Position numbers and translations under genes: made by a program
NCBI GenBank assembly: GCA_902787065.1
Contig: CADAFA010000002.1
Span: 1-19,915, forward strand
Length of the DNA stretch: 19,915 nucleotides
Direction of reading: 5' to 3'
DNA from: an uncultured Elusimicrobium sp.
Lineage (GTDB): Bacteria; Elusimicrobiota; Elusimicrobia; Elusimicrobiales; Elusimicrobiaceae
Shown here: piece by piece, positions 1 to 6,219 of the stretch
Layout of the letters: every line of letters starts with the position of its first letter
Numbering within the stretch: position 1 is the stretch's first letter
Notes under the pieces: generated by a model
What the model was told of the DNA's origin: nothing
The model's input: the letters and a program-made list of their open reading frames with translations, nothing else
Databases searched by the model: none

Positions 1-330
1 TTTTTTACCGTCGTAAAAAAATGTATGGTAAAATAATTTTTTATTAATTTTTGCTTTGATATTAGTTTTTAAAACTGAAGCGAATGGAAATGTTTTCGCA
101 CTGCGCAGCAGATTTAAGATGATTTTTGATTTTTATTTGACGATAAAAAAACAAGGCCAAACCGAGTACAACATCCGACAAGTATTTTTGAGAAAATTTT
201 GATTTTTACTTTGACGACGAGTACTAAGAAGAACGGGAGCGGAGCAACTCTCGGTACTCTAGGAAAAGAAAAATTAAAATTTACCAAAAAGACTTTGACG
301 GCAAAGAATATTTACTGCAGATTTCCTATT
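1..330. other. Gene-free AT-rich flank with degenerate repeats and hairpins
   Basis: I find no credible coding frame here. Positions 1-20 form a small A/T hairpin (TTTTTTAC, loop CGTC, GTAAAAAA). A motif beginning TTTTGATTTTTA and ending TTTGACGA occurs at 124-143 and again, with a two-base insertion, at 197-217. A fragment of it recurs near 290. An inverted repeat GAGTAC (219-224) / GTACTC (254-259) encloses a second imperfect pair, CGGGAG / CTCTCG. Shorter TTTTGATTTTT copies also sit in the intergenic stretch around 5876-5970, so this looks like a dispersed intergenic repeat family rather than gene remains. Function unknown. Confidence 0.5.
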
Positions 331-333
331 TAA

Positions 334-359
334 AAAGGCCTTCCGAAAGGAAGGCCTTT
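334..359 (-). terminator. Intrinsic terminator of the superoxide reductase-rubredoxin operon
   Basis: A perfect 11-bp stem AAAGGCCTTCC / GGAAGGCCTTT closes a four-base loop. Read on the minus strand, the stem runs into a U-rich tail. It lies 11 bases past the rubredoxin stop codon, so it should end that minus-strand transcript. The flanking A/T runs would let it work weakly in the other direction too. Confidence 0.85.
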
Positions 360-369
360 AAATTACATC

Positions 370-528
370 TTAATTTTCGGCGGAAAATTGGTCCTTGCCC
401 ACTCCGCAAACCGGGCAAACCCAATCTTCTTTAACATCTTTCCAGGCGGTACCGGCCGGAATTCCGTGTTCCGGATCACCTATTTCTTCGTCATAAACAT
501 AACCGCAAACATTACATACGTATTTCAT
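370..528 (-). CDS. Rubredoxin
   Basis: This is a 52-residue one-iron electron-transfer protein of the cytoplasm. The two Fe-binding knuckles are C5-x2-C8 and C38-x2-C41. The usual rubredoxin framework is present: YVCNVCGYVYD at the start, GDPEHGIPAGT in the middle and DWVCPVCG near the end. The length is that of a classic single-domain rubredoxin. An AAGGAG ribosome site sits 5 bases before the ATG. The gene lies 12 bases downstream of the flavin reductase and is last in the operon with superoxide reductase. Its likely job is therefore to pass electrons from the flavoprotein to superoxide reductase, rubrerythrin or a flavodiiron protein. The partner assignment is inference; the family call is secure. 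Confidence 0.95.
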   Translation of the reverse strand: MKYVCNVCGYVYDEEIGDPEHGIPAGTAWKDVKEDWVCPVCGVGKDQFSAEN

Positions 529-540
529 ATTATTCTCCTT

Positions 541-1053
541 TTATTTTTGATAAGTTACAGCACCTTTCGGTGTTTTACCCTTTAATTCATTATGATAAAA
601 ACTATAAGTCATCGGCGGGCAAGTTGTATCCAAAATTTCCGCATCAAGTAAAGAACAGATAAACATTGTATGCGTCTGTAAATCAATACTGTCAGTAACT
701 TTTAAAATTAAATAAGCTGCCGTATTTTCGGTAACAACAGGCAAACCCTCTTTACTTAATTTATGGGCAATTTTTGCAAATTTATCATAATTCCTACCGG
801 TCCTAAAACCAAAATTCCCGATAAACACCATATTCGCTTTTTCCGTCAACGGTTGCACGCATATTAAGCCGGACTCTTTGATATATTCATGTGTTAAACT
901 TTCTTTATTTAAAGTAACGGCAAGGCGTACAGGTTCTGCGGTAACTTGCTCGACGGAATTTGCAATCATAGCATTAATCTTACCTTCTTTTGAGACGGAA
1001 GAAACTATATAAAGCCCATAATTTAAAGTAAAAAGAGTTTTTAAATTAAGCAT
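541..1053 (-). CDS. Flavin reductase-like FMN-binding protein (Hrb/flavoredoxin type)
   Basis: This is a 170-residue protein of the flavin-reductase split-barrel family, which binds FMN and passes electrons from NAD(P)H or a flavoprotein. The N-terminal part (LYIVSS..KEGKINAMIANSVEQVTAEP) has the usual pattern of strand, then N-A-M-I-A-N-S, then T-x-x-P found in this family. The GNFGFRTGRNYDKF segment and the C-terminal LLDAEIL strand are also typical. Its start overlaps the superoxide reductase stop by one base (TAATG), implying translational coupling, and rubredoxin follows after 12 bases. In Moorella and other clostridia the same two domains form one polypeptide, high-molecular-weight rubredoxin (Hrb), which feeds flavodiiron proteins. 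The exact donor and acceptor here cannot be read from sequence. Confidence 0.85.
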   Translation of the reverse strand: MLNLKTLFTLNYGLYIVSSVSKEGKINAMIANSVEQVTAEPVRLAVTLNKESLTHEYIKESGLICVQPLTEKANMVFIGNFGFRTGRNYDKFAKIAHKLSKEGLPVVTENTAAYLILKVTDSIDLQTHTMFICSLLDAEILDTTCPPMTYSFYHNELKGKTPKGAVTYQK

Positions 1054-1436
1054 TATTTTTTATTGCTCCAAAGACCATGTAAATTGCAATATTCCCTAAC
1101 CTCAATAATATTACCGTCGGTTTTTGGGAACCAGGCTTCCGGTTTAACACCGGGCCTTAAATTTGCACGTACAATTTTATTATTATCATAAATTACTTCA
1201 ATAAATTCTATATAGTGAACATCTAACATCGGGTGTTCAACACTGCCGACTTTAACCAAATATCCCCCGTCTTTTTCTTCCACGACGGGTATATGTTTTT
1301 CAATTGCGGCTTCTTTGGTATTAGCAACAAGTTTAACCATTTCTTTGCCGCAGCAATACGGTGTGCAAGTGCCGGCGTGGGCAACTTCCAAAACATTACC
1401 GCAAGTTTCGCATTTATATATTTCGTTTATTTCCAT
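1053..1436 (-). CDS. dfx: Superoxide reductase (desulfoferrodoxin, 2Fe-SOR)
   Basis: Reduces superoxide to hydrogen peroxide in the cytoplasm without making oxygen. The 127-residue protein has an N-terminal desulforedoxin domain with C9-x2-C12 and C28-C29 (center I). The catalytic domain has center II ligands H48, H68, H74, C117 and H120 and the E46-K47 pair near the iron. All are present, so it should be active. I start it at the ATG at 1436, which has a GGGGG-type ribosome site directly upstream and gives the family's normal N-terminus. An in-frame ATG at 1514 would add 26 residues. It is first in the operon with the flavin reductase and rubredoxin, its probable electron donors. The peroxide made would be handled by rubrerythrin, encoded just upstream. 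Confidence 0.95.
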   Translation of the reverse strand: MEINEIYKCETCGNVLEVAHAGTCTPYCCGKEMVKLVANTKEAAIEKHIPVVEEKDGGYLVKVGSVEHPMLDVHYIEFIEVIYDNNKIVRANLRPGVKPEAWFPKTDGNIIEVREYCNLHGLWSNKK

Positions 1437-1515
1437 ATTTCCCCCTTTTTTTATTATAATTTCCCCTGTTATTTTAGCGGAAAAATTACATTTTATTGTT
1501 TCGTTTATTTCCATA
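1421..1515. repeat. Direct repeat duplicating the start of the superoxide reductase gene
   Basis: The 17-base string TTTCGTTTATTTCCATA occurs at 1421-1437 and again at 1499-1515, 78 bases apart and so in frame. On the minus strand each copy contains an ATG followed by codons for EINE. Similarity continues a little further (ATATAAATG versus ACAATAAAATG). The second copy lies in the region expected to hold the promoter. Confidence 0.75.
1453..1458 (-). promoter_or_regulatory. Candidate -10 box for the superoxide reductase operon
   Basis: On the minus strand this reads TATAAT, a perfect sigma-70 -10 hexamer. It would start transcription near 1446, only about 10 bases before the ATG, leaving room just for the ribosome site. 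No good -35 hexamer is visible at 16-18 bases, so support is partial. Similarly short leaders are predicted for other genes in this window. Confidence 0.4.
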
Positions 1516-1525
1516 ATTTTTTTAC

Positions 1526-1555
1526 AAAAACGCGCCTTAGCGGGTAAGGCGCGTT
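1526..1555 (-). terminator. Intrinsic terminator of the pdaD-speB-rubrerythrin operon
   Basis: A perfect 11-bp GC-rich stem AACGCGCCTTA / TAAGGCGCGTT (1529-1539 with 1545-1555) with a 5-base loop is followed on the minus strand by UUUUU. It sits 27 bases beyond the rubrerythrin stop. It separates the two minus-strand operons, so the superoxide reductase operon needs its own promoter between here and 1436. Confidence 0.88.
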
Positions 1556-1581
1556 AAATTTATTTTTTGCACATGGTAGGA

Positions 1582-2157
1582 TTACCAATTTTCGCACAAA
1601 AGTTCAAAATAGCTTTGTTCGTGGGCACAAGCGGGGCATTTTTGAGGTGCTTCCTTGCCTTCAAAAACAAAACCGCAGTTTATACATCTCCATTTAACAG
1701 GTTGATCTTTTTTGAAAACTTTACCTTCGGTTATATTTTCATAAAAAGCTTTATAACGTCTGGAATGTTCTTTTTCTGCGACGGCAATATTTTCCATAAC
1801 AATTGCAATTTCTTCAAAACCTTCTTCGCGGGCAGTTTTTGCAAAAGAGGGATACATATGTTGCCATTCTTCATCTTCACCTGCGGCAGATGCAGCTAAA
1901 TTTGTTAAAGTATCACCGATAATTCCGGCAGGGAAAGCGGCTGTGACTTCAACGGCGCCGCCTTCTAAAAATTTGAATAAACGTTTTGCATGTTCTTTTT
2001 CTTGGTTTGCGGTTTCTTCAAAAACTTTGCTGATTTGCACATAACCTTCTTTTTTTGCTTTGCTTGCAAAGAAAGTGTAGCGGTTTCTTGCTTGTGATTC
2101 ACCGGCAAAAGCGGTTAAAATATTTTTTTCTGTTTGTGTTCCTTTTAAAGATTTCAT
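1582..2157 (-). CDS. Rubrerythrin (NADH-linked peroxide reductase)
   Basis: This 191-residue cytoplasmic protein reduces hydrogen peroxide to water. The N-terminal four-helix domain carries the diiron ligands: E20 in AGESQARNRY, E53-x2-H56, E94/E97, and E128-x2-H131 in EKEHSRRY. A C-terminal rubredoxin domain follows with C158-x2-C161 and C174-x2-C177, ending FELLCENW. Length and cysteine spacing match classical rubrerythrins. Its ATG overlaps the agmatinase stop by four bases (ATGA), so translation is coupled. It is last in the operon, before a strong terminator. It would consume the peroxide made by the superoxide reductase of the next operon. Grouping it with polyamine synthesis genes is unusual. 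Confidence 0.96.
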   Translation of the reverse strand: MKSLKGTQTEKNILTAFAGESQARNRYTFFASKAKKEGYVQISKVFEETANQEKEHAKRLFKFLEGGAVEVTAAFPAGIIGDTLTNLAASAAGEDEEWQHMYPSFAKTAREEGFEEIAIVMENIAVAEKEHSRRYKAFYENITEGKVFKKDQPVKWRCINCGFVFEGKEAPQKCPACAHEQSYFELLCENW

Positions 2158-3044
2158 TTTAATTTCTCCTCATTTTTTAAAGTTAAATAACCCATTAAAC
2201 GATAAATAAGTTTTGCGGCATTAAATTCGCTGATGGGGTTTGTTTTCATCGGTGCTGTTTCCACAATATCCGCGGCAACAATTTTTTTATGCTTAATAAC
2301 TTCCCTAAATAAATTCAAAGCATCATACCACATAAAACCGCCGGGCTGCGGGGTGCCTGTTCCGGGGATAACGGACGGGTCAAAACCATCTACGTCGATG
2401 GTCATATAAACGGTGTCTGTTAAATTTGCCAAAACATCTTTGATTAATTTTTTCTGGTCCAAATTTTCGTGCATCAAAAATGTTTTTACATTGCCGGAAT
2501 TTACATTGTCTTTTTCTTCAAGCCCGATGGAGCGAATCCCCACTTGCACAACACGCACCTTGCGGGAAGCAGGGTATAAAGCGCAAGCGTGGGAGCGTTC
2601 ATCACCGTAATATTCCTTTCTTAAATCGGCATGGGCATCAAAATGTAAGACGGAAAGTTCTTTGCCGTACTTCTCAATATAGGGGTTAATTAAAGCTTGG
2701 GAAATTGAATGTTCCCCCCCTAAATAAAAAGGAAATTGTTTGTAAGTGTTAATATAATTTTTGACAAAATTTTCAATACGAGCAAAAACTTCTTCTTCTG
2801 TGCCTTCGCATTTTATTTCTTCAAAAGTTGCGATGCCTTGGCGGAAAGTCTCGGTTTTTGTTTCTTCGTCAAAAAATTCTACTTGGCTTGAGGCTTCTAA
2901 AATTGCCGCTGGGCCAAGTTTTGTTCCGCCGAAATAGGACACTGTCCTCTCATACGGAACAGGAACAACGGCGAATTTAGCGGTTTTAATATCGCAAAAT
3001 TCGCCGTCTAAGGCTAAAAAGTTGTTACTGCTTGGTTTTAACAT
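2154..3044 (-). CDS. speB: Agmatinase (ureohydrolase family)
   Basis: Hydrolyses agmatine to putrescine and urea, using two Mn ions, in the cytoplasm. The 296-residue protein has the full arginase-fold metal set: H112 in GGEHS, D136/H138/D140 in HFDAHADLR, and D217/D219 in TIDVDGFDPS. The PGTGTPQPGG loop typical of agmatinases and the late glutamate in DIVETAP are also present. Agmatinase is preferred over arginase or formiminoglutamase because the gene directly follows arginine decarboxylase (12-base gap), whose product is agmatine. The gene stops within the rubrerythrin start codon. All catalytic residues are intact. Confidence 0.92.
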   Translation of the reverse strand: MLKPSSNNFLALDGEFCDIKTAKFAVVPVPYERTVSYFGGTKLGPAAILEASSQVEFFDEETKTETFRQGIATFEEIKCEGTEEEVFARIENFVKNYINTYKQFPFYLGGEHSISQALINPYIEKYGKELSVLHFDAHADLRKEYYGDERSHACALYPASRKVRVVQVGIRSIGLEEKDNVNSGNVKTFLMHENLDQKKLIKDVLANLTDTVYMTIDVDGFDPSVIPGTGTPQPGGFMWYDALNLFREVIKHKKIVAADIVETAPMKTNPISEFNAAKLIYRLMGYLTLKNEEKLK

Positions 3045-3056
3045 AGAAACTAAAAA

Positions 3057-3608
3057 CTACCTCACAAAAACTGCGGCGGCAACGACTGTCGTCCACAAAC
3101 CGTCAACGCAAATTGCAGATTGTGTAATATTTGTTGTTTTGACGATTTTACCGCTCATTTTCCAAATTTCTTCTTTTTGGTTCCAGGTAGTATCATTATC
3201 AAATTCCATACCTAAAGTGGTTGATAACATCATTGCGGCCAAATCTTCGGCGTAATCACCGGCTTTTTGATCGGCTTCACCAAAACTGTGGTGTTCTGAA
3301 ATATAACCATGAGTATTTCTGTCTTTAGGAATTGCAAGCCCGACAGAAGCAGAAATTAAACGTCTGTTTTCATTGCTTGTATTGCGGCTAATAACGCAAT
3401 GTAAAATTTGTCCGGCTGATAAGTGTTCTAAACCTTTGGAGATGGACACAACTTTACATCTCGGCGGGAAAATACTTGAAACAGGTACCAAATTAAACTT
3501 TGCAATTTTTGCATCACGCAAGGCTTCCTCAAAGCTTGCTAATTTTTCCTTATGTCTACCTACACCTTTTGTTAAGAATATCTCTTTCGGGATAAACGGT
3601 TCGTACAT
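3057..3608 (-). CDS. pdaD: Pyruvoyl-dependent arginine decarboxylase proenzyme
   Basis: Converts arginine to agmatine and CO2. It is a 183-residue proenzyme of the archaeal/chlamydial PvlArgDC family. The VPVSSIFPP segment holds the self-cleavage site between S44 and S45, where the new N-terminal serine becomes the pyruvoyl group. Downstream the protein keeps the family pattern, with an E-H-H-S-F-G-E stretch and a C-terminal beta region. It is first in the operon pdaD-speB-rubrerythrin, giving the two-step arginine to putrescine route. A GAGGAAAAG ribosome site precedes the ATG by a few bases. Pyruvoyl enzymes need no PLP. An acid-resistance role is possible but less likely given the agmatinase next to it. 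Confidence 0.9.
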   Translation of the reverse strand: MYEPFIPKEIFLTKGVGRHKEKLASFEEALRDAKIAKFNLVPVSSIFPPRCKVVSISKGLEHLSAGQILHCVISRNTSNENRRLISASVGLAIPKDRNTHGYISEHHSFGEADQKAGDYAEDLAAMMLSTTLGMEFDNDTTWNQKEEIWKMSGKIVKTTNITQSAICVDGLWTTVVAAAVFVR

Positions 3609-3647
3609 TTTCTTTTCCTCTTTTTTATTAAAATAGCCACAAGGGGC

Positions 3648-3673
3648 AATTATTTTATAAAATAATTATAACA
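3648..3673. promoter_or_regulatory. Divergent promoter with a 20-bp palindrome, PerR-box-like
   Basis: The sequence AATTATTTTATAAAATAATT (3648-3667) is a perfect palindrome between the divergent pdaD operon and the M3 peptidase. On the minus strand, bases 3665-3673 read TGTTATAAT, a perfect extended -10, predicting pdaD transcription from about 3658. Bases 3657-3671 match 12 of the 14 defined positions of the PerR consensus TTATAAT-N-ATTATAA and overlap the -10. Peroxide repression is therefore plausible for an operon ending in rubrerythrin. In so AT-rich a stretch chance matches are likely, so the PerR reading is tentative; the -10 is firmer. Confidence 0.5.
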
Positions 3674-3676
3674 AAT

Positions 3677-5728
3677 ATGTTACACAAATGGTTAACTATT
3701 TTTTTACTACTTTTTTTATGCCCCCTTGCTTTGAGGGGCGCGGAGGTTGATATGTACGACGGTAAAGGCCATCTTCATTTTAATTATAAAGCATCAGAAC
3801 TTGCCCCTAAAGAAAAAGCAGCACGGGTTGCTTTGGAAAACTCTTTAAATAAAATTGCAAATATTCCGGCAAGTGAAAGAACTTTTGAAAATACTTTGCT
3901 TGCATACGAAGAAGCCCTTGATACTTACGGTGATGCTTTGGGCCAAGCAGGGTTTTTGGCCTATGTTTCTACCGACGAAGATTTAAGAAATGCTGCCTTA
4001 GAGCAAGCACAAATTATAAGTGCCTATATGGTGGAAGTTGCAACGCGCCGCGATATTTATAAAGCCTTTAAAGAACTTGAAAATTTAAAACCGGAGTTGC
4101 CGAAAATTGAGGCGAAAATGCTTAAAGATACAATGATAGGCTTTAAAAAATCGGGCCTTGCTTTAGACGATAAAAAATTAGAACAGTTTAAAGAAATCGC
4201 AAAACAAGAATCAATAAACGAAATAAACTTTTCAAAAAATATTCGTGATTATAAAGATTATCTAGATGTTACCGAAGAAGAACTTGAAGGTTTGCCGCAA
4301 GACTTTAAAAATAAATTGCAAAAAGTCGACGGAAAATACCGCGTAACTTTAGATTACCCAGACTATGGCCCCTTTATGTTAAATGCAGTTAAAGACGAGC
4401 CGCGCAAAATTTTGGAATATAAATATTCCCGCCGCGGCGGTAAAGAAAACGTAAAAATTTTTGAAGATAATTTAATGTTGCGTTATAAAAGCGCGCGCTT
4501 GCTAGGTTACAAAAATCACGCCGAAAACAGGCTTGATATTCGCATGGCAAAAAATGTTAAGACCGTCAATAATTTCTTAAAAGATTTAGAAAAGAAATTA
4601 AAACCGCTTGCTAAAAATGAACAAAAAGAATTTTTGAAATTGAAAGAAGAACGCACCGGCGTAAAATCAAAAGTTTTGCAGCCTTGGGAAAGCGCTTATT
4701 GGATAAATTTACACAAAAAATTAAATTATGATATTGATCCGGAAATTATAAAAGAATATTTTCAAACAGATATCGTAATAAAAAATATGTTTGAAATTTT
4801 TGGTAATTTATTCGGTGTACAATTTAAAGAAGTTAAAATCCCCGTCTGGCACGAAAGCGTAAAAAGTTATGAAGTTATAGACGAAGATTCAAAAAAAGTC
4901 CTCGGCTATATTTACATGGATTTATTTCCGCGCGACGGGAAATATAAACATGCCGCGTGTTTTGACTTGGTGGAAGGAAAACTTTTAAAAGACGGTACTT
5001 ATCAAAAACCGTTTACAGCAATTGTCGCAAATCTAAATCCGCCGACGAAAGATACCCCCTCCCTTTTAAAACATGGCGAAGTTGAAACTTTATTTCATGA
5101 GTTTGGGCACGTATTACATAATGTTTTAACTGAAGCAAAATATTCATCAATTTCCGGCACCGCAGTCAGCCAAGATTTTGTGGAAGTGCCTTCTCAACTT
5201 TTAGAAAATTGGGCTTGGGAACCGACGGTATTAAAACAAATTTCCAAGCATTATAAAACAGGTAAAAGTTTAGACGACGCTACTATCAAAAAAATGCTTG
5301 CCGCAAAAAATCATGCTGCCGCAAATTTCTATATCAGGCAAAACTTTTTGGCGCAAATTGATATGAAATACCACACCTTAACAAAACCTGCCGATACGAC
5401 GAAGATGTGGAAAAAATATGCGGCAAAAATCAAACTTACACCGATGACAAAAGACACTTACCCGCAAGCAAGTTTTGACCATCTTATGGGAGGTTATGAC
5501 GCCGGTTATTACGGTTATTTGTGGGCGGAAGTTATTGCACAAGATTTCTTCTCGGAATTCCAAAAACAAGGTTTATTTAATAAAGAACTCGGTAAAAAAT
5601 ACCGCAAAGAAATTTTGGCGGTCGGCGGATCTTATGATGAAGAAGAACTTGTGCAAAATTTCTTGGGCCGCAAAATTTCAAATGAACCGTTCTTAAAACA
5701 CATAGGTTTAGACACTAATACAAAATAG
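3677..5728 (+). CDS. M3 family zinc metallopeptidase (oligopeptidase/Dcp type) with signal peptide
   Basis: This is a 683-residue thermolysin-clan oligopeptidase. The zinc site H474-E475-x-x-H478 lies in LFHEFGHVLHN, and the third ligand is E503 in FVEVPSQLLENW, 25 residues on as usual for M3. The downstream Y/G-rich GGYDAGYYGYLWAEV stretch is also M3-like. Length fits the M3A group (oligopeptidase A, dipeptidyl carboxypeptidase). Residues 1-22 (a lysine, then a leucine-rich core, then RGA) look like a Sec signal peptide, so the enzyme is probably periplasmic. The start at 3677 has no clear ribosome site. An in-frame ATG at 3752 has GGAGG 5 bases upstream and would give a form without the signal. 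It diverges from pdaD and stands alone; peptide digestion suits a fermenter. Confidence 0.9.
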   Translation: MLHKWLTIFLLLFLCPLALRGAEVDMYDGKGHLHFNYKASELAPKEKAARVALENSLNKIANIPASERTFENTLLAYEEALDTYGDALGQAGFLAYVSTDEDLRNAALEQAQIISAYMVEVATRRDIYKAFKELENLKPELPKIEAKMLKDTMIGFKKSGLALDDKKLEQFKEIAKQESINEINFSKNIRDYKDYLDVTEEELEGLPQDFKNKLQKVDGKYRVTLDYPDYGPFMLNAVKDEPRKILEYKYSRRGGKENVKIFEDNLMLRYKSARLLGYKNHAENRLDIRMAKNVKTVNNFLKDLEKKLKPLAKNEQKEFLKLKEERTGVKSKVLQPWESAYWINLHKKLNYDIDPEIIKEYFQTDIVIKNMFEIFGNLFGVQFKEVKIPVWHESVKSYEVIDEDSKKVLGYIYMDLFPRDGKYKHAACFDLVEGKLLKDGTYQKPFTAIVANLNPPTKDTPSLLKHGEVETLFHEFGHVLHNVLTEAKYSSISGTAVSQDFVEVPSQLLENWAWEPTVLKQISKHYKTGKSLDDATIKKMLAAKNHAAANFYIRQNFLAQIDMKYHTLTKPADTTKMWKKYAAKIKLTPMTKDTYPQASFDHLMGGYDAGYYGYLWAEVIAQDFFSEFQKQGLFNKELGKKYRKEILAVGGSYDEEELVQNFLGRKISNEPFLKHIGLDTNTK

Positions 5729-5765
5729 TTAGGGAAAATATCTTTAAGAATTTCTTCATCTTTTT

Positions 5766-5808
5766 CCCCGCCCCTTTGCTTGCAAAGGCGGAGGGGTTAG
5801 GGGTGGGG
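5766..5808. repeat. Intergenic repeat, copy 1: hairpin plus G-rich tract
   Basis: A CCTTTGC / GCAAAGG hairpin (5773-5788) is followed by GGAGGGGTTAGGGGTGGGG (5790-5808). The same 19 bases recur exactly at 7066-7084, also right after a hairpin, and AAATTAGGT follows both copies shortly after. This is a shared mobile or repetitive intergenic unit rather than chance. Confidence 0.75.
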
Positions 5809-5986
5809 TATAAAAATTAGGTGTTTTTTGCCGAAATATTGATAAAAACAGCCTTTTTTAGCCAAAAATGCCCCAAATTTTGATTTTTGTTTAATTTTAA
5901 TGCAGTTTATCGTTTTTTAAAAACAAATTAAAATTTCAGCGGTTTTTATTTGTTTTTGATTTTTTACGACGGAGAATTTTAAAAAG

Positions 5987-6136
5987 TCCTTATTGTCGCC
6001 ACCCGTATGCCTTGTCATACGGGCGGGAGATGCTGAGCAAGGGCAGTTCTTGCGAAGCAGAGGGGGGATCAATAAGGAAATAAAATAGGAAAACCTTATC
6101 CCCCATCCGTCAAGCAAATAAAAAGTCATTTGCTTG
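5987..6136. repeat. Nested inverted repeats of unknown function
   Basis: TCCTTATTG (5987-5995) is complementary to CAATAAGGA (6070-6078). Between them CCCGTATG / CATACGGG forms a perfect 8-bp hairpin. ATAAGG near 6073 can instead pair with CCTTAT (6094-6099). CAAGCAAAT (6111-6119) pairs perfectly with ATTTGCTTG (6128-6136). A CCCTCCGCC string just after is the complement of part of the 5766-5808 repeat, suggesting an inverted, degraded copy. Confidence 0.65.
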
Positions 6137-6204
6137 CCACCCTCCGCCCGTCCACGACGGGTGAGGGCAATACGGAAAATTTTTATATATTTCCACTTAA
6201 AATA

Positions 6205-6213
6205 TGGTATACT
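6205..6213 (+). promoter_or_regulatory. Extended -10 promoter for the pilin leader
   Basis: TGGTATACT is an exact extended -10 (TG-N-TATACT) at 6205-6213. No strong -35 is seen, which extended -10 promoters tolerate. Transcription would start near 6220, giving a leader of about 275 bases before the pilin ATG. The leaders predicted elsewhere in this window are only 10-50 bases. Confidence 0.6.
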
Positions 6214-6219
6214 TTAAAA

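Larger units (their letters stand above)
5729..6204. other. Gene-free stretch of intergenic repeats and hairpins
   Basis: I see no believable gene in these 476 bases. They hold a G-rich repeat copy (5766-5808), TTTTGATTTTT copies near 5876 and 5955, an AATTTTAAT / ATTAAAATT inverted pair around 5890-5940, and a nest of hairpins (5987-6136). No clear terminator is visible right after the M3 peptidase stop; the hairpin at 5773-5788 could assist but has no T-run. Confidence 0.6.

Noticed and set aside
388..585. Plus-strand open frame over the rubredoxin gene
   Set aside because: It is antisense to a certain rubredoxin gene and gives low-complexity F/I-rich protein.
1437..1514. Extended 26-residue N-terminus of superoxide reductase
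   Set aside because: The internal ATG at 1436 has the ribosome site and gives the family's normal start; the -10 box would put transcription start downstream of 1514. Kept only as a finding.
5917..6129. 70-residue minus-strand open frame in the gene-free region
   Set aside because: It runs across the hairpin nest, has no ribosome site, no recognisable domain and an unnatural composition; best seen as a chance frame in repeats.
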